Assembly (NCBI RefSeq): GCF_013004595.1
Contig: NZ_JABEMC010000007.1
Location: forward strand, 1 to 64,000
Length of the DNA stretch: 64,000 nucleotides
Reading direction: 5' to 3'
Source of the DNA: Brevibacterium luteolum
Lineage (GTDB): Bacteria > Actinomycetota > Actinomycetes > Actinomycetales > Brevibacteriaceae
Part shown: positions 9,901-18,618 of the stretch, piece by piece
Layout of the letters: every line of letters starts with the position of its first letter
Numbering within the stretch: position 1 is the first letter of the stretch
The notes under the pieces: generated by a model
What the model was told of the DNA's origin: nothing
The model's input: only the letters and a program-made list of their open reading frames with translations
Database searches by the model: none
Translations under genes and position numbers: made by a program

Positions 9901-10430
9901 GGGCTGCGGTGGCGGCCGTGGAACCAGCGGCTGGTGGTGCGCTCGATGTCGAAGCCGATCGCCAGCGGTGTGTCCTCGGGGCGCGATGTGTGTGCGCGGC
10001 GGCGGACCTGCAGCTCTGTCAGCACGGTACGCCAGTCGTCGGGGCGCTGTGGGGTGACGGCGCGGTGCGGCATCACATGCTCAAGGCCTGTGCGCGGGCT
10101 TGCGGTGTCGTCGCTGTCCCCGTAGTCGGCGATGGAGTACAGGACAGCGCCGACGTGCTTGCAGTCGTAGCCGACCGGGCAGCTGCAGTCGCTGCTGGTC
10201 GGTTCGAAGCAGTCCGGCTCACTCAGCACAGCCTGCGTCAGGCGGATGGCCACGCGGTAGATGTTCGAACCGCTGCCGAGGACCTCGCCGCTGAGAGTCG
10301 ACTGCTCGGCATCCCAGCTCACGCGGCGCACGCGCTGGTCCTCGGCATAGTCCCGGCCGCGTTCGGCCATGACGTCGGTGAGGTATTCATCGACATCCGG
10401 GGCGAGCACGCGCGGCAGCTTCGAGATCAC
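6957..10430 (-). CDS. SWIM zinc-finger SNF2-family helicase/ATPase
   Basis: This is an 1157-residue DEAD-like superfamily 2 enzyme. An N-terminal SWIM zinc finger has Cys82, Cys84, Cys90 and His92 (SCPVGYDCKH). A long middle region follows, then SNF2_N with Walker A ILADDMGLGKT (near 686-696) and Walker B LDEAQ (near 795). The helicase C-terminal domain contains LDGSTRN, SLKAGGFGLTLTEAD and the arginine-finger motif DRTHRIGQ. These proteins translocate on double-stranded DNA and are linked to chromosome or repair functions; the target is unknown. I chose GTG 10430 (VISKLPRVL) because upstream in-frame codons overlap the small gene at 10546-10767 and look non-coding. A CACGAT box lies 6 nt before it, so it may be leaderless. 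Confidence 0.88.
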   Translation of the reverse strand: MISKLPRVLAPDVDEYLTDVMAERGRDYAEDQRVRRVSWDAEQSTLSGEVLGSGSNIYRVAIRLTQAVLSEPDCFEPTSSDCSCPVGYDCKHVGAVLYSIADYGDSDDTASPRTGLEHVMPHRAVTPQRPDDWRTVLTELQVRRRAHTSRPEDTPLAIGFDIERTTSRWFHGRHRSPLASADVVNLSDIDLGSLSVTLRPLRRGARNNWIKGGLGWRNFTRGLADPPGIRRDHTAALSQLHAQNTTRSYTYGSDPDTAVFSAFDPSLVWLLLARAQDTGIELTGHGVVSEVRVVSSHSPLTLTTASGTEKTIETADVIVDVVRQPGGYAFTALIDFAGTVPENVFRIGDNAIAFIDRLPGNTLRLTLAETSTPVSEPLGEMLASRTTLGVPDHDAEVFFTEFLPELRGLATLTSHDASAELPEFRDPRLHVEVEFEPKQSLLLTWSWEYYGPKRRLPIAHNRWHHREPDLELAVLEEIRRIWPTAATVDEEHLIGIDAAQFAVRALPRLEDHPEVVVDISGERVDYTELTAPPQVRVTTEATDDRDWFNLAFEVTIDGKRIPFAPLFAALAQHKSHLQLVDNTFFSLDHPAFDRLRELLQEAEALGEWEPERSKISRHQVSIWDELVELADEAVPAREWRESIGRLGSLEELPAPEVPVGVRAELRGYQLEGFRWLAFLWEHSLGGILADDMGLGKTLQTLTLITHARARAVETGETMPPFLVVAPSSVVSVWQAEAARFTPDLKVAVLDTTTHKRKQPVAEAIAGADVVLTSYTIFRINGEEFTALPWGGFVLDEAQFVKNQTAKTYRVARDVRSPFTLAITGTPMENSLTDLWSLLSLTAPGLFASPVKFKEEYVKPIEKGAALTAESGVLTSADDDAAVQERLNVGRQARLERLRRRVRPFMLRRTKDLVAKELPAKQEHELHVPLEPKHKKLYDLVLQRERKKVLGMVGDLDKHRMTVFRSLTLLRMLALSPQIVSDEYADVPSSKLEALFSGLDEVLSEGHRIIVFSQFTSCLRLVAERLDTIGVDYAYLDGSTRNRGEVIDGFRSGTAPVFLISLKAGGFGLTLTEADYVFLLDPWWNPAAEAQAIDRTHRIGQTKNVMVYRLVAAGTIEEKVLALQQKKARLFDALMDNGRAFSTALTADDVRELFTPAD

Positions 10431-10488
10431 GGAACCATCGTGCCACGAGGCGCGGACATCACCATGCTGAGCACGACGGAACTGTGGA

Positions 10489-10530
10489 CAGCCCTGCCGA
10501 TCGCACACATGGTGTGGAACGACAGGGCTG
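10489..10530. terminator. Stem-loop between small gene and SNF2 gene
   Basis: Outer arms CAGCCCTG (10489-10496) and CAGGGCTG (10523-10530) enclose a second dyad, CACAC-ATG-GTGTG. It lies between the end of the small basic-protein gene and the SNF2 start on the minus strand. It could terminate the small gene or structure the SNF2 leader. Confidence 0.5.
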
Positions 10531-10545
10531 CCGTGGTTCAGGCGA

Positions 10546-10767
10546 TCAGATGATCGAGCGGTGGATCGACAGTGCCCGCAGCTGAGCGGCAAGGCGTTCG
10601 CGTTCCACCTGCTCGCTGGCGCTGCGTCGCAGGATCGCTGCGCGGTGCAGCTCGGCGTGGCTGGGGGCGCGACGGGATTTCGGCTTGCGACGAGCCCACC
10701 GCAGCACCGAGACGGCAGCGAAGATGGCCCACCGGCGGTGTATCGGATAAGCATGAGCAAATGACAT
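10546..10767 (-). CDS. Small basic hypothetical protein
   Basis: This is a 73-residue protein. Its hydrophobic-aromatic N-terminus (MSFAHAYPIHRRWAIFAAVS) is followed by a strongly Arg-rich middle and an amphipathic C-terminal half (SEQVERERLAAQLRAL). CCAAGGA lies 7 nt before the ATG, a good ribosome site, which is the main reason to accept it. No family was recognised. It may bind nucleic acid or membrane through its basic helices, but that is inference. It lies 115 bp upstream of the SNF2 helicase on the same strand and could be co-transcribed unless the intervening hairpin terminates. Confidence 0.55.
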   Translation of the reverse strand: MSFAHAYPIHRRWAIFAAVSVLRWARRKPKSRRAPSHAELHRAAILRRSASEQVERERLAAQLRALSIHRSII

Positions 10768-11486
10768 GAGAAAGTCCTTGGATGACCATTTCAGGCAGGA
10801 CGAATAGCCTGCCGTCGAAAACGGAAGTGATGAAAAGAAAGGGAGTCGGCGCGTTTCAGGAAGACAGCAGTGAATGGCAATTCATGGCATTCGATCACCT
10901 ATTGATCTGTGTTCTCAATGGTGACGAAGTCGATGAATGACAGATCTTCGACGATGCGTGCGGAACGGGTCCGGAGGTCGTCAGGAAGGGGGTGCTCGCT
11001 GTGTACCTGGCGCCGAGTTCTACGCGGAGAAGCGAGGCGGGACGCGGCGGCTGCCCGCCGGGTTGCCGAGATCGGCAGCTCCCGTGGCCGTGAACGTGGT
11101 GAAGATCATCATCGTGCCCGCCTCCTTTCAATTCATTCAGGCGATGTCATTAAGCGACAGCGAATGATGTGGAATCTGTCTGCCGGTCGCATCAGAATGA
11201 TGTCAAAGAGCATAAGAAGATTCTGCGACAACGGTAACACGGATCTCTGAGTTTGCACACCTGGATTCGAGATTTTTTGAATTACTCGCCCGTACCCGGT
11301 CCGGCGCGATTGAGCACGTGCGGTCACGGGCGGCGGAAGAAGCTGCCGTCTCTTCAGGTGAGAACACTCGTGGGGTTTACCGGAACTGCCGTACGGTGAT
11401 CGAACAGTGATGCGCATCACAGTGAGTGGCGAGTCAGGCGCGCGAATCGAATGAGCACGACAATGCGGTCGTGGGAAAGCAGCGGG
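10768..11486. other. 719-bp region, lower GC, one possible broken small gene
   Basis: No long gene is convincing here. The region is visibly richer in A/T than its surroundings. It holds a small hairpin (GGCAGG/CCTGCC, about 10793-10812) and, on the minus strand, a strong Shine-Dalgarno and ATG at 11112 (listed separately). The remainder, 11130-11486, should contain the promoter of the first D-aminoacylase gene, but I could not assign -35/-10 boxes. Confidence 0.4.
10900..11112 (-). pseudogene. Possible frameshifted small gene
   Basis: AAAGGAGG sits 8 nt upstream of an ATG at 11112. That frame encodes 30 residues starting MMIFTTFTATGAADLG and stops at 11020. A second minus frame without its own start then looks coding up to a TAG at 10900, ending RSARIVEDLSFIDFVTIEN. 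Joining the two would give a protein of about 70 residues. This may be a frameshift mutation, a sequencing error or a programmed shift; equally, only the 30-residue peptide may be real. No family recognised. Confidence 0.3.
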
Positions 11487-13067
11487 ATGTTCGACATCAG
11501 GATTGTAGGCGGCATAGTTGTCGACGGCACCGGAGTGCCGGCCGAACCCGGTGATCTGGGCATCACAGATGGAAAGATCACCGCCGTGGCTGCGCCTGGC
11601 GCCATCCCCGCAGAAAGTGCGGCCGAGACGGTGGATGCCTCCGGCCGGATCGTGACTCCTGGTTTCATCGATCTGCACAATCACGCGGACTTCACGATCC
11701 ACGGCTGCCCGGAAGCGCCTTCGCAGATCAGTCAAGGAGTGACGACGCTGCTGCTGGGCAACTGCGGATCGTCCCCATTCCCAGCGCCCAGCCTCGATGA
11801 GGTGCGGCACACATGGGGCCATCTCAGCCCGGTCTTCATGACCGAGGCCACGGATGCGGCAGGCTTTCTCGCGGCCACGGCTGCGCTTCCCCTCGAAATC
11901 AATGCTGCCTTCCAGGTCGGTTTCTCAGCTCTGCGCCGCATGGCCATGGGCAACGCCTCTCGACCCGCTGCCGCCGAGGAGAGGCAGCACATGATCCGCG
12001 GCGTCCGCGCTGCCGCTGAGGCTGGAGTCCGCGGATTCTCCACCGGTCTCATCTACGCGCCGGGTGCCTATGCGCAGCCTGACGAAGTGGCCGAAGTCGT
12101 CGCAGCTGCCGCCGAATGTGACCTGTTGTACTCCACCCATATGCGCGATGAGGCCGACCATGTGCTTGCGTCGGTCCGCGAATCGATCGACGCCGTGGCA
12201 AGCACCGCAGGGCGCCTGCAGATCTCCCATCTCAAAGCGACCGACCGCCACAACTACGGCCTCGTCTCTGACGCGCTGACCCTCATCGAGCAGGCACACG
12301 CTCGCGGCATCGACGTGACCGCTGACGTCTACCCGTACACTGCCTCAAGTACGACGCTGACCTCTCTCCTGCCGGGCTGGTCCCTCGAGGACGGACGCAA
12401 TGGCCTGCCGAGCCGGCTTGCCGACGCGGATCAGCGAGACCGCATTCGCACAGCCCTGGCAGACACCATCGACGGGCGTTCCGGGGCTGAGGCCGTCGTC
12501 ATAGCCGCCGTCAGCCCGGACGGCCCCGGAGGGTACGAGTGGGCCGTCGGACAGAGCCTGGCCGAGATCGGCGAGCGGGACGGCTGCACTCCGGCCGAAG
12601 CCGCGCTGCGCATGCTCGCCGCTCACGCCGGAGCTGTCGGCATCATCCACCATTCGATGTCCGAAGACGACATCCGGGCCGCTCTCGCCCACCCGCTGGT
12701 CGCCGTCGCCTCTGACGGTCACCAGCTTGCCGCAGAAGGGCCCGGCCGACCCCATCCGCGCAGCTTCGGCACATTCACGCGGGTTCTCGGTCACTATGTG
12801 CGCGACGTCGGTCTGCTCAGCATCGAAGAGGCAGTGCGCAAGATGACGTCCCTGCCCGCCTCTCGGATGAAGCTCGACGACCGCGGAGTCCTTGCACAGG
12901 GAATGGCGGCCGACATCGCGGTCATCGACCTCAACGCCGTCGCTGATCGATCAACCTACGATGACCCGTGGCAGCTCTCCGCTGGCGTCGACGACGTCAT
13001 CGTCGGCGGCGCGTTCGCTTCCCGGAACGGCCGACTCGTGCGCGGTCACGGCGGACGCGTCCTGTGA
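11487..13067 (+). CDS. N-acyl-D-amino-acid deacylase (D-aminoacylase) family amidohydrolase
   Basis: This 526-residue metal-dependent amidohydrolase belongs to the D-aminoacylase/dihydroorotase-like group, which hydrolyses N-acyl-D-amino acids to the free D-amino acid. Visible ligands are HNH at about 64-66 (family usually HSH), the conserved bridging Cys in GNCGSS (Cys93), STHMRDE, ISHLKA and the ASDG Asp near the end. The C-terminal PHPRSFGTFTRVLGHYV block is typical. I prefer ATG 11487 because the homologous region starts MFDIRIVGG; an ATG 36 bp upstream has no ribosome site. It heads a cluster with a peptide ABC transporter and a second, related enzyme at 18671. The substrate acyl or peptide group is unknown. 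Confidence 0.85.
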   Translation: MFDIRIVGGIVVDGTGVPAEPGDLGITDGKITAVAAPGAIPAESAAETVDASGRIVTPGFIDLHNHADFTIHGCPEAPSQISQGVTTLLLGNCGSSPFPAPSLDEVRHTWGHLSPVFMTEATDAAGFLAATAALPLEINAAFQVGFSALRRMAMGNASRPAAAEERQHMIRGVRAAAEAGVRGFSTGLIYAPGAYAQPDEVAEVVAAAAECDLLYSTHMRDEADHVLASVRESIDAVASTAGRLQISHLKATDRHNYGLVSDALTLIEQAHARGIDVTADVYPYTASSTTLTSLLPGWSLEDGRNGLPSRLADADQRDRIRTALADTIDGRSGAEAVVIAAVSPDGPGGYEWAVGQSLAEIGERDGCTPAEAALRMLAAHAGAVGIIHHSMSEDDIRAALAHPLVAVASDGHQLAAEGPGRPHPRSFGTFTRVLGHYVRDVGLLSIEEAVRKMTSLPASRMKLDDRGVLAQGMAADIAVIDLNAVADRSTYDDPWQLSAGVDDVIVGGAFASRNGRLVRGHGGRVL

Positions 13068-13167
13068 TCACGAGAAGACAACGAATCTGCGTGTCGGTTG
13101 CCCCGCCTGCACCGCTGATGCCAGTATGTGAGCTACGTCACTCGAATGTTCCCCTTGGAGTTGCGAC

Positions 13168-14112
13168 ATGCTGAGCTATATCGTCAAGCGCATCCTCGCA
13201 CTCATCCCTGTGCTTGCCGTCGTCGCGATCGTCGTCTTCTCCCTCGTCCACCTCACCCCCGGTGACCCGGCCTCGGTGATGCTCGGGCCCAACGCCACCT
13301 CCGACCAGGTTGAGGCGCTGCGCTCCGAGATGGGGCTCGACCGACCGCTCGTCGTCCAGTTCTTCGCGTGGCTCGGCGGCGCGCTGACCGGTGACCTCGG
13401 GTACTCCCACTTCATGGGAGCGGCCGTGACATCAGTCCTGATGGACCACCTGGGACCGACGCTGTCACTGGCGATCCTCGCCGAGGTCGTTGCGCTCATC
13501 ATCGCGATTCCCGCCGGCATCATCGCCGCCCGCCGACGCGGCTCGGCTGTCGACCAGGGCTTCATGGCCTTCTCACTGCTCGGCATCTCCGTGCCCAGCT
13601 TCCTGCTCGGTCTGTTCCTCATGCTGATCTTCGCCGGCTGGCTCGGCTGGCTGCCGGTCGCCGGCTACCGCGGCCTGGAGGAAGGCCTCGGCACCCATCT
13701 GCGCTATCTCATCCTCCCGGCGCTGGCCCTCGGCGCAATGCAGGCCGCACTGACCGCCCGCATGACCCGCTCGTCGATGCTCGACGTGTTCCGTGCCGGA
13801 TATATGAAGACCGCTCTGGCAAAAGGCGTGTCCGAACGCAGCCGCGTGTACAAGCACGGGCTGAAGAACGCCTCGTTCCCCATCCTCACCGTCGTCGGCC
13901 AGTCGATCGGCACCCTCATCGCCGGCGCCGCCGTCATCGAAACCGTCTTCAACATCCCAGGCATCGGGCAGCTCATCGTCAATTCGGTCGAACGCCGCGA
14001 CTTCATGGTCATCCAGGGTGTCGTGCTCATGATCACCGTGTCCTACATGCTCATCAACCTGCTCGTAGACATCCTCTACGGCTTCCTCGACCCACGGGTG
14101 CGACTGTCATGA
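13168..14112 (+). CDS. Dipeptide/oligopeptide ABC transporter permease (DppB type)
   Basis: This 314-residue integral membrane protein has six predicted helices. It starts LSYIVKRILALIPVLAVVAIVVFS, which is the N-terminal helix typical of the family, followed by HLTPGDPA. The cytoplasmic EAA-type loop is near the C-terminus, with AVIETVFNIPGIGQLIVNS. It forms the channel together with the next gene. TTGGAG precedes the ATG by 9 nt. The stop codon overlaps the start of the DppC-type gene (ATGA), indicating translational coupling. Its gene lies 100 bp after the first D-aminoacylase, so all seven genes may be one transcription unit. Confidence 0.9.
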   Translation: MLSYIVKRILALIPVLAVVAIVVFSLVHLTPGDPASVMLGPNATSDQVEALRSEMGLDRPLVVQFFAWLGGALTGDLGYSHFMGAAVTSVLMDHLGPTLSLAILAEVVALIIAIPAGIIAARRRGSAVDQGFMAFSLLGISVPSFLLGLFLMLIFAGWLGWLPVAGYRGLEEGLGTHLRYLILPALALGAMQAALTARMTRSSMLDVFRAGYMKTALAKGVSERSRVYKHGLKNASFPILTVVGQSIGTLIAGAAVIETVFNIPGIGQLIVNSVERRDFMVIQGVVLMITVSYMLINLLVDILYGFLDPRVRLS

Positions 14113-15107
14113 CGAAACCAGCCCACACCACACCACAGCGCCCCGAGCCCGAGGCGGGCCTCACCGGTGAGACCACCGGCGCCTCGGGACCGGCAGGAGC
14201 ACCCGCCGCCGCCCAGCCCGGATCGACCGTCGGACTCGAGCGCCTCAGCATGCGACAGCTGATCTTCCGGAGGGTGACGAGCAACGGCCTCATCATGACC
14301 GGCGGCATCATCGTCATCATCATCGTGCTCCTGACGACGTTCGGCCCCATGGTCATCTCCCGCGGGCCCCTTGAGCTCAACATCCAGGACCGGCTGCAGG
14401 GCCCCAGCGGCGACTACCTGCTCGGCACCGACAACTACGGCCGCGACCTGCTCTCGCGAGTGCTGCACGGGGCACGGGTATCGCTGTTCGTCGGCTTCGC
14501 CGTCGCGATCCTCTCCACCGTCATCGGCTACATCATCGGCATGTACTCGGCCTACTTCCGGTGGGCCGACGCGATCCTCATGCGGATCTGCGATGGCTTC
14601 ATGGCCTTCCCCGCCATCCTGCTGGCCATCGCGCTCATGGCTGTGCTGGGAGCCAAGACCTCGAACGTCGTCATCGCGCTCACCGTCGTGTTCACGCCCT
14701 ATGTCGCGCGCGTCGTGCGCTCCTCGGCCCTGGTGGTCAAGGAGCAGACCTTCGTCGAAGCACTGCGCGCGCAGGGCGCCTCATCGAACCGCATCATCTG
14801 GCTCAACATGGCGCCCAACGTCGTCTCCCCGGCGATCATCCAGGCGACCTTCATCTTCGCCGACTCGATCATCACCGAGGCCGCACTGTCCTTCCTCGGC
14901 GCCGGCGTGCCGCCGCCCGCGCCGTCCTGGGGCAACATCCTGCTCGACGGCAAGACCCTGATCTTCAACAACCCGTGGATGACGATCGTGCCCGGTGCAG
15001 CCATCATCCTCACCGTGCTCGGCATCAACCTCCTCGGCGACGGCCTGCGCGACCTCTTCGACCCGCACACAGGCAAAGCCGTGCGGAAAGGCGGTGGACG
15101 GAAATGA
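14109..15107 (+). CDS. Dipeptide/oligopeptide ABC transporter permease (DppC type)
   Basis: This 332-residue second permease has a Pro/Ala-rich cytoplasmic N-terminus of about 45 residues. One transmembrane helix and the large periplasmic loop with LLGTDNYGRDLLSRVLHGAR follow, which is a signature of DppC/OppC proteins. The remaining helices carry the EAA loop FVEALRAQGASSNRIIWLN and FLGAGVPPPAPSWGNIL. It overlaps both neighbours by 4 bp. It pairs with the DppB-type subunit to form the transmembrane pathway. Confidence 0.9.
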   Translation: MTKPAHTTPQRPEPEAGLTGETTGASGPAGAPAAAQPGSTVGLERLSMRQLIFRRVTSNGLIMTGGIIVIIIVLLTTFGPMVISRGPLELNIQDRLQGPSGDYLLGTDNYGRDLLSRVLHGARVSLFVGFAVAILSTVIGYIIGMYSAYFRWADAILMRICDGFMAFPAILLAIALMAVLGAKTSNVVIALTVVFTPYVARVVRSSALVVKEQTFVEALRAQGASSNRIIWLNMAPNVVSPAIIQATFIFADSIITEAALSFLGAGVPPPAPSWGNILLDGKTLIFNNPWMTIVPGAAIILTVLGINLLGDGLRDLFDPHTGKAVRKGGGRK

Positions 15108-16210
15108 CGACGACAGTCGAGCCGGGCGGCGCCCACGGCGCCACCGGTCCCGAGGCGCCGGCCCGGGTGATCACAGTCAGCGGGCTGACGACACGGCTGG
15201 CGACCGAGCAGGGCGATGTCACCGCTGTCGAAGACATCGACTTCCACGTCGACGCCGGGGAAGTGCTCGGAATCGTCGGCGAGTCGGGCTGCGGGAAGTC
15301 CGTGACCGCGGAGTCCGTTATGCGGCTGCTCGATGAGAAGACGGCTGCCTACTCCGGCACCGTCGAATTCGACGGAACGGACCTCCTGTCAGTCAGCGAG
15401 GCCCGGATGCGTCAGTATCGCGGCGGCCGCATCGCGATGATCTTCCAGGATCCGATGAGCTCGCTCAACCCGGTGTTCACCGTCGGTCAGCAGCTCATCG
15501 AGACGATCCTCATCCACCAGCCGATGTCGAAGGAGGCTGCGAAGCAGCATGCCATCGATGCGCTGGAGCAGACCGGCATCGCCGACCCGCACGCGCGCAT
15601 CGACGACTACCCGCACCAGCTCTCCGGAGGCATGCGCCAGCGCGTCATGATCGCCATGGCGCTCATCTGCGAACCGGCCCTGCTCATCGCCGACGAACCG
15701 ACGACGGCCCTCGACGTCACCACCCAGGCCCAGATCCTGCGGCTCATCGACGATCTGCGCCGGGCACACGACATGGCCACCATCCTCATCACCCACGACC
15801 TCGGAGTCGTGGCAGAGGTCTGCGACCGGGTGATGGTGATGTATCTCGGTGAGGCTGTCGAGGCCGGGCCGGTGCGCGACATCCTCGACAACCCCCAGCA
15901 CCCCTATACGCGCGGGCTGCTGGCCTCCACCCCGGGAGTGGACACCGACCGCACGCATCCGCTGCCGACCATTCCCGGACGTGTGCCGACTCTCTACGAT
16001 GTGCCAGCCGGGTGCCGGTTCGCCGCTCGGTGCCCCTTCGCGGAGGACGCCTGCCGCGAGAACCGCCAGCAGCTGATGGAGATCGCGCCGGGCCGGTCGG
16101 TGCGCTGTTGGAAGGCAGTCGATGGTCTCATCGACGCCGAGGCGGAAGTGCCGCACGATGCTGCTGAACCGTCAAGGGCAGGCCGCGGGGCTCAAGGAGG
16201 CGAACGATGA
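15104..16210 (+). CDS. Peptide ABC transporter ATPase (DppD type)
   Basis: This 368-residue ATPase has Walker A GESGCGKS (59-66), signature LSGGMRQRV, and Walker [13 protein letters not shown] followed by the switch His in LITHDLG. The C-terminal oligopeptide/dipeptide-transporter extension contains clustered cysteines ([16 protein letters not shown], then a later Cys), the pattern tied to an Fe-S site in DppD homologues. The start is ATG 15104, overlapping the permease stop by 4 bp and preceded by GGTGGACGG. It works with the shorter DppF-type ATPase downstream. Confidence 0.9.
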   Translation: MTTTVEPGGAHGATGPEAPARVITVSGLTTRLATEQGDVTAVEDIDFHVDAGEVLGIVGESGCGKSVTAESVMRLLDEKTAAYSGTVEFDGTDLLSVSEARMRQYRGGRIAMIFQDPMSSLNPVFTVGQQLIETILIHQPMSKEAAKQHAIDALEQTGIADPHARIDDYPHQLSGGMRQRVMIAMALICEPALLIADEPTTALDVTTQAQILRLIDDLRRAHDMATILITHDLGVVAEVCDRVMVMYLGEAVEAGPVRDILDNPQHPYTRGLLASTPGVDTDRTHPLPTIPGRVPTLYDVPAGCRFAARCPFAEDACRENRQQLMEIAPGRSVRCWKAVDGLIDAEAEVPHDAAEPSRAGRGAQGGER

Positions 16211-17064
16211 CCGAGAACGCGGCTGTGCTCGAGGCTCAGCAGCTGACGAAGACGTTCACGCTGCGCAATGCGATCGGCTTCCGAACGTCAGAGGTCCACG
16301 CCGTCGACGGTGTCAGCTTCTCCATTCAGCCTGGAGAGACGTACGGTCTCGTCGGCGAATCAGGTTGCGGCAAGTCCACAACGGGCCGGATGCTGCAGGC
16401 CCTCATCGAACCGACCTCGGGGAACATCCTGTTCCACGGTCAGCCGATCAGCGAATGCAACCGCGCCGAACAGCAGACCTACCGCTCGAAGGTCCAGATG
16501 ATCTTCCAGGATCCGAACTCGTCGCTCAACCCGCGCAAGCGCATCGGCTCGATCCTCAACGAGACTCTCGTCATCCAGGGGATCCGCGATCGAGGGGAGC
16601 GGAACAAACGCATCGTCGCGGCGATTGAGGAAGTCGGATTCGGTGAAGAGCATCTGGTGCGCTATCCCCACGAGTTCTCCGGCGGTCAGCGTCAGCGCAT
16701 CGGCATCGCGCGTGCGCTGGTGACGCACCCGGAGGTGATCTTGTGCGATGAGGCCGTCTCGGCTCTCGACGTCTCGATCCAGGCACAGATCCTCAATCTG
16801 CTCAATCGCATCCAAGACGAGCACGGTCTCAGCTATCTGTTCATCTCACACGACCTGTCTGTCGTCCGCTACATCGCTGATCGGATCGGAGTGATGTGCA
16901 AGGGCAGACTCGTCGAAGAAGCCCCGGTCGATGAGCTCTTCGCACACCCGAAGGACGACTATACGAAGAAGCTGCTCGACTCGATTCCACACGCCCACCC
17001 ACGTGCGACAGCGGCGGTCTCAACCACCTCGGGCGCCACTGCAGGGGAAGGAGGAGCGCTATGA
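16207..17064 (+). CDS. Peptide ABC transporter ATPase (DppF type)
   Basis: This 285-residue ATPase has Walker A GESGCGKS (about 57-64), the Q-loop [12 protein letters not shown], signature [10 protein letters not shown], and Walker [13 protein letters not shown] with switch His in FISHDLS. It is shorter than most DppF/OppF proteins (about 320-330 residues) because the Cys-containing C-terminal extension is nearly absent; it ends soon after the [12 protein letters not shown] block. AAGGAGG lies just before its ATG, which overlaps the previous stop. It forms the heterodimeric motor with the DppD-type subunit. Confidence 0.9.
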   Translation: MTENAAVLEAQQLTKTFTLRNAIGFRTSEVHAVDGVSFSIQPGETYGLVGESGCGKSTTGRMLQALIEPTSGNILFHGQPISECNRAEQQTYRSKVQMIFQDPNSSLNPRKRIGSILNETLVIQGIRDRGERNKRIVAAIEEVGFGEEHLVRYPHEFSGGQRQRIGIARALVTHPEVILCDEAVSALDVSIQAQILNLLNRIQDEHGLSYLFISHDLSVVRYIADRIGVMCKGRLVEEAPVDELFAHPKDDYTKKLLDSIPHAHPRATAAVSTTSGATAGEGGAL

Positions 17065-18617
17065 GCACGCACCGACCACGCCTGCTGCGCGTTCTGGCCA
17101 TCGCTGCCACTGCGGCTGTGCTGGCTGTCAGCGGTTGCGGAGCCAAAGCGAGTGACCCGACCTCGGAGTTCCATTATGCGCTCAATGCCCAGCCGCCGCT
17201 GCTCGACCCGCTTCTGAGCACTGCAACGGCCACCGCAGAAGTGGCCCGCCTGATGTTCGAGCCGCTGCTGACGCAGGATGCCGACTTCCAGGTGCAGCCG
17301 CACATCGCCGAATCCTGGGAGGAATCCGACGACGGGAAGACCACCACCTTCACCATTCGTGAAGGGCTGACCTTCCACAGCGGCGCTCCGGTGACAGCCG
17401 AGGACGTCGAAGCCAGCCTCGACCGGTGGATGGAGATCTCAGGGGTCGGCCAGCAGTTCTTCGCAGGAGCCGACGTCGAAGTCGTCGGAGACCGCGAAGT
17501 CGCCGTGCACACACCCGAGAAGATGTACACCCTGCTGTACTTCCTGTCCGACCCGGGCCAGATGACCGCGATCATGCCGAAGAAGGTCATCGACGAAACA
17601 CCGGCAGAAGGCCTGACCGAGTTCGTCGGAACAGGGCCATTCGTGTTCGACACGTGGCGGACGGACCAGTACATCCAGCTGCACAGATTCGAGGACTATC
17701 AGTCCCCAGAAGGCGAGCCGAGCGGACTTGCGGGGCATCGAGAGGCGAAATCCGACACGCTCATCATCGATCTCGTGACTGACTCCTCCACCCGGCTGGC
17801 CGGTCTGCAGACCGGCGAATATGACGCGGCAGCCGGCATCCCATTCGACAACTCCGGACTGCTCGAGAAGGACACGACCCTGCAGTCCATCGTCGGAGAG
17901 AACGGCTTCAACGGTGTCGCCTTCAACAAGAAGGCCGGCATCATGGCCGACAACACTATGCGCAACGCCGTGGCAGCTGCGCTCGACCACGAGGACATCC
18001 AGCTCGCGGCATTCGCCGCCGACGAGTTCTACGACGTCAACGGAGCTATCAGCCTGCCCGGACAGCAGTTCTACACCGAAGCGGGTCTCGAGCTCTTCAA
18101 CCAGCAGGACCCAGACCTGGCGAAGCAGCTGATGGAGGAGGCCGGTTACAACGGCGAACCGGTTCGCATCCTCACATCGCGCGAGTACGAAGACCACTAC
18201 AATTCCGCGGTCGTCGTCGAGGAGAATCTCAAAAAGGCGGGCTTCAACACGCAGATGGTCGTCGTCGACTGGGCGACCCTGCTGAGCATGCGCGCTGATG
18301 AGAACGCCTTCGAACTGTTCACCACCGGGTGGTCGGTCAACGCCGTGCCGGTCACGCAGGTGTTCCTGCTCGGGTCGTGGCCCGGCTGGACAGACGATGA
18401 TGAGCTGAGCCAAGCCATGAATGAGCTGACCTTCGCCGCTGACGACGAGGCGGCGGCTGAAGCCAACGATCGACTCCAGACCCGAGTCTACGAATACCGG
18501 CCGATCATCAAATACGGCAACAAGCGCACGATCGTCGGCGCCTCGGTCGATGCCGAAGGAGTGCAGTTCGTCCCCGGTGCCGGCATCGTGCTCTGGAACG
18601 CCCATATGACGAAATGA
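17061..18617 (+). CDS. Peptide ABC transporter substrate-binding lipoprotein
   Basis: This 518-residue solute-binding protein of the SBP_bac_5 family is exported as a lipoprotein. It has a basic n-region, a hydrophobic stretch (VLAIAATAAVLA) and the lipobox AVSGC with Cys26 as the lipidated residue. The mature part has family features: FHYALNAQPPLLDPL, the LMFEPLLTQDADFQVQPHIAESW block, FTIREGLTFHSGAPVTAEDV, and a C-terminal RLQTRVYEYRPIIKYGN region. It overlaps the ATPase stop by 4 bp and captures the peptide outside the membrane. D-aminoacylases on both sides suggest ligands containing D-residues or N-acyl-D-amino acids; this is context-based inference. Confidence 0.9.
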   Translation: MSTHRPRLLRVLAIAATAAVLAVSGCGAKASDPTSEFHYALNAQPPLLDPLLSTATATAEVARLMFEPLLTQDADFQVQPHIAESWEESDDGKTTTFTIREGLTFHSGAPVTAEDVEASLDRWMEISGVGQQFFAGADVEVVGDREVAVHTPEKMYTLLYFLSDPGQMTAIMPKKVIDETPAEGLTEFVGTGPFVFDTWRTDQYIQLHRFEDYQSPEGEPSGLAGHREAKSDTLIIDLVTDSSTRLAGLQTGEYDAAAGIPFDNSGLLEKDTTLQSIVGENGFNGVAFNKKAGIMADNTMRNAVAAALDHEDIQLAAFAADEFYDVNGAISLPGQQFYTEAGLELFNQQDPDLAKQLMEEAGYNGEPVRILTSREYEDHYNSAVVVEENLKKAGFNTQMVVVDWATLLSMRADENAFELFTTGWSVNAVPVTQVFLLGSWPGWTDDDELSQAMNELTFAADDEAAAEANDRLQTRVYEYRPIIKYGNKRTIVGASVDAEGVQFVPGAGIVLWNAHMTK

Positions 18618-18618
18618 T

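Noticed and set aside
14561..15103. Upstream extension of the DppD-type ATPase frame
   Set aside because: It overlaps the whole 3' half of the permease gene, and the ATG at 15104 is perfectly coupled to the permease stop.
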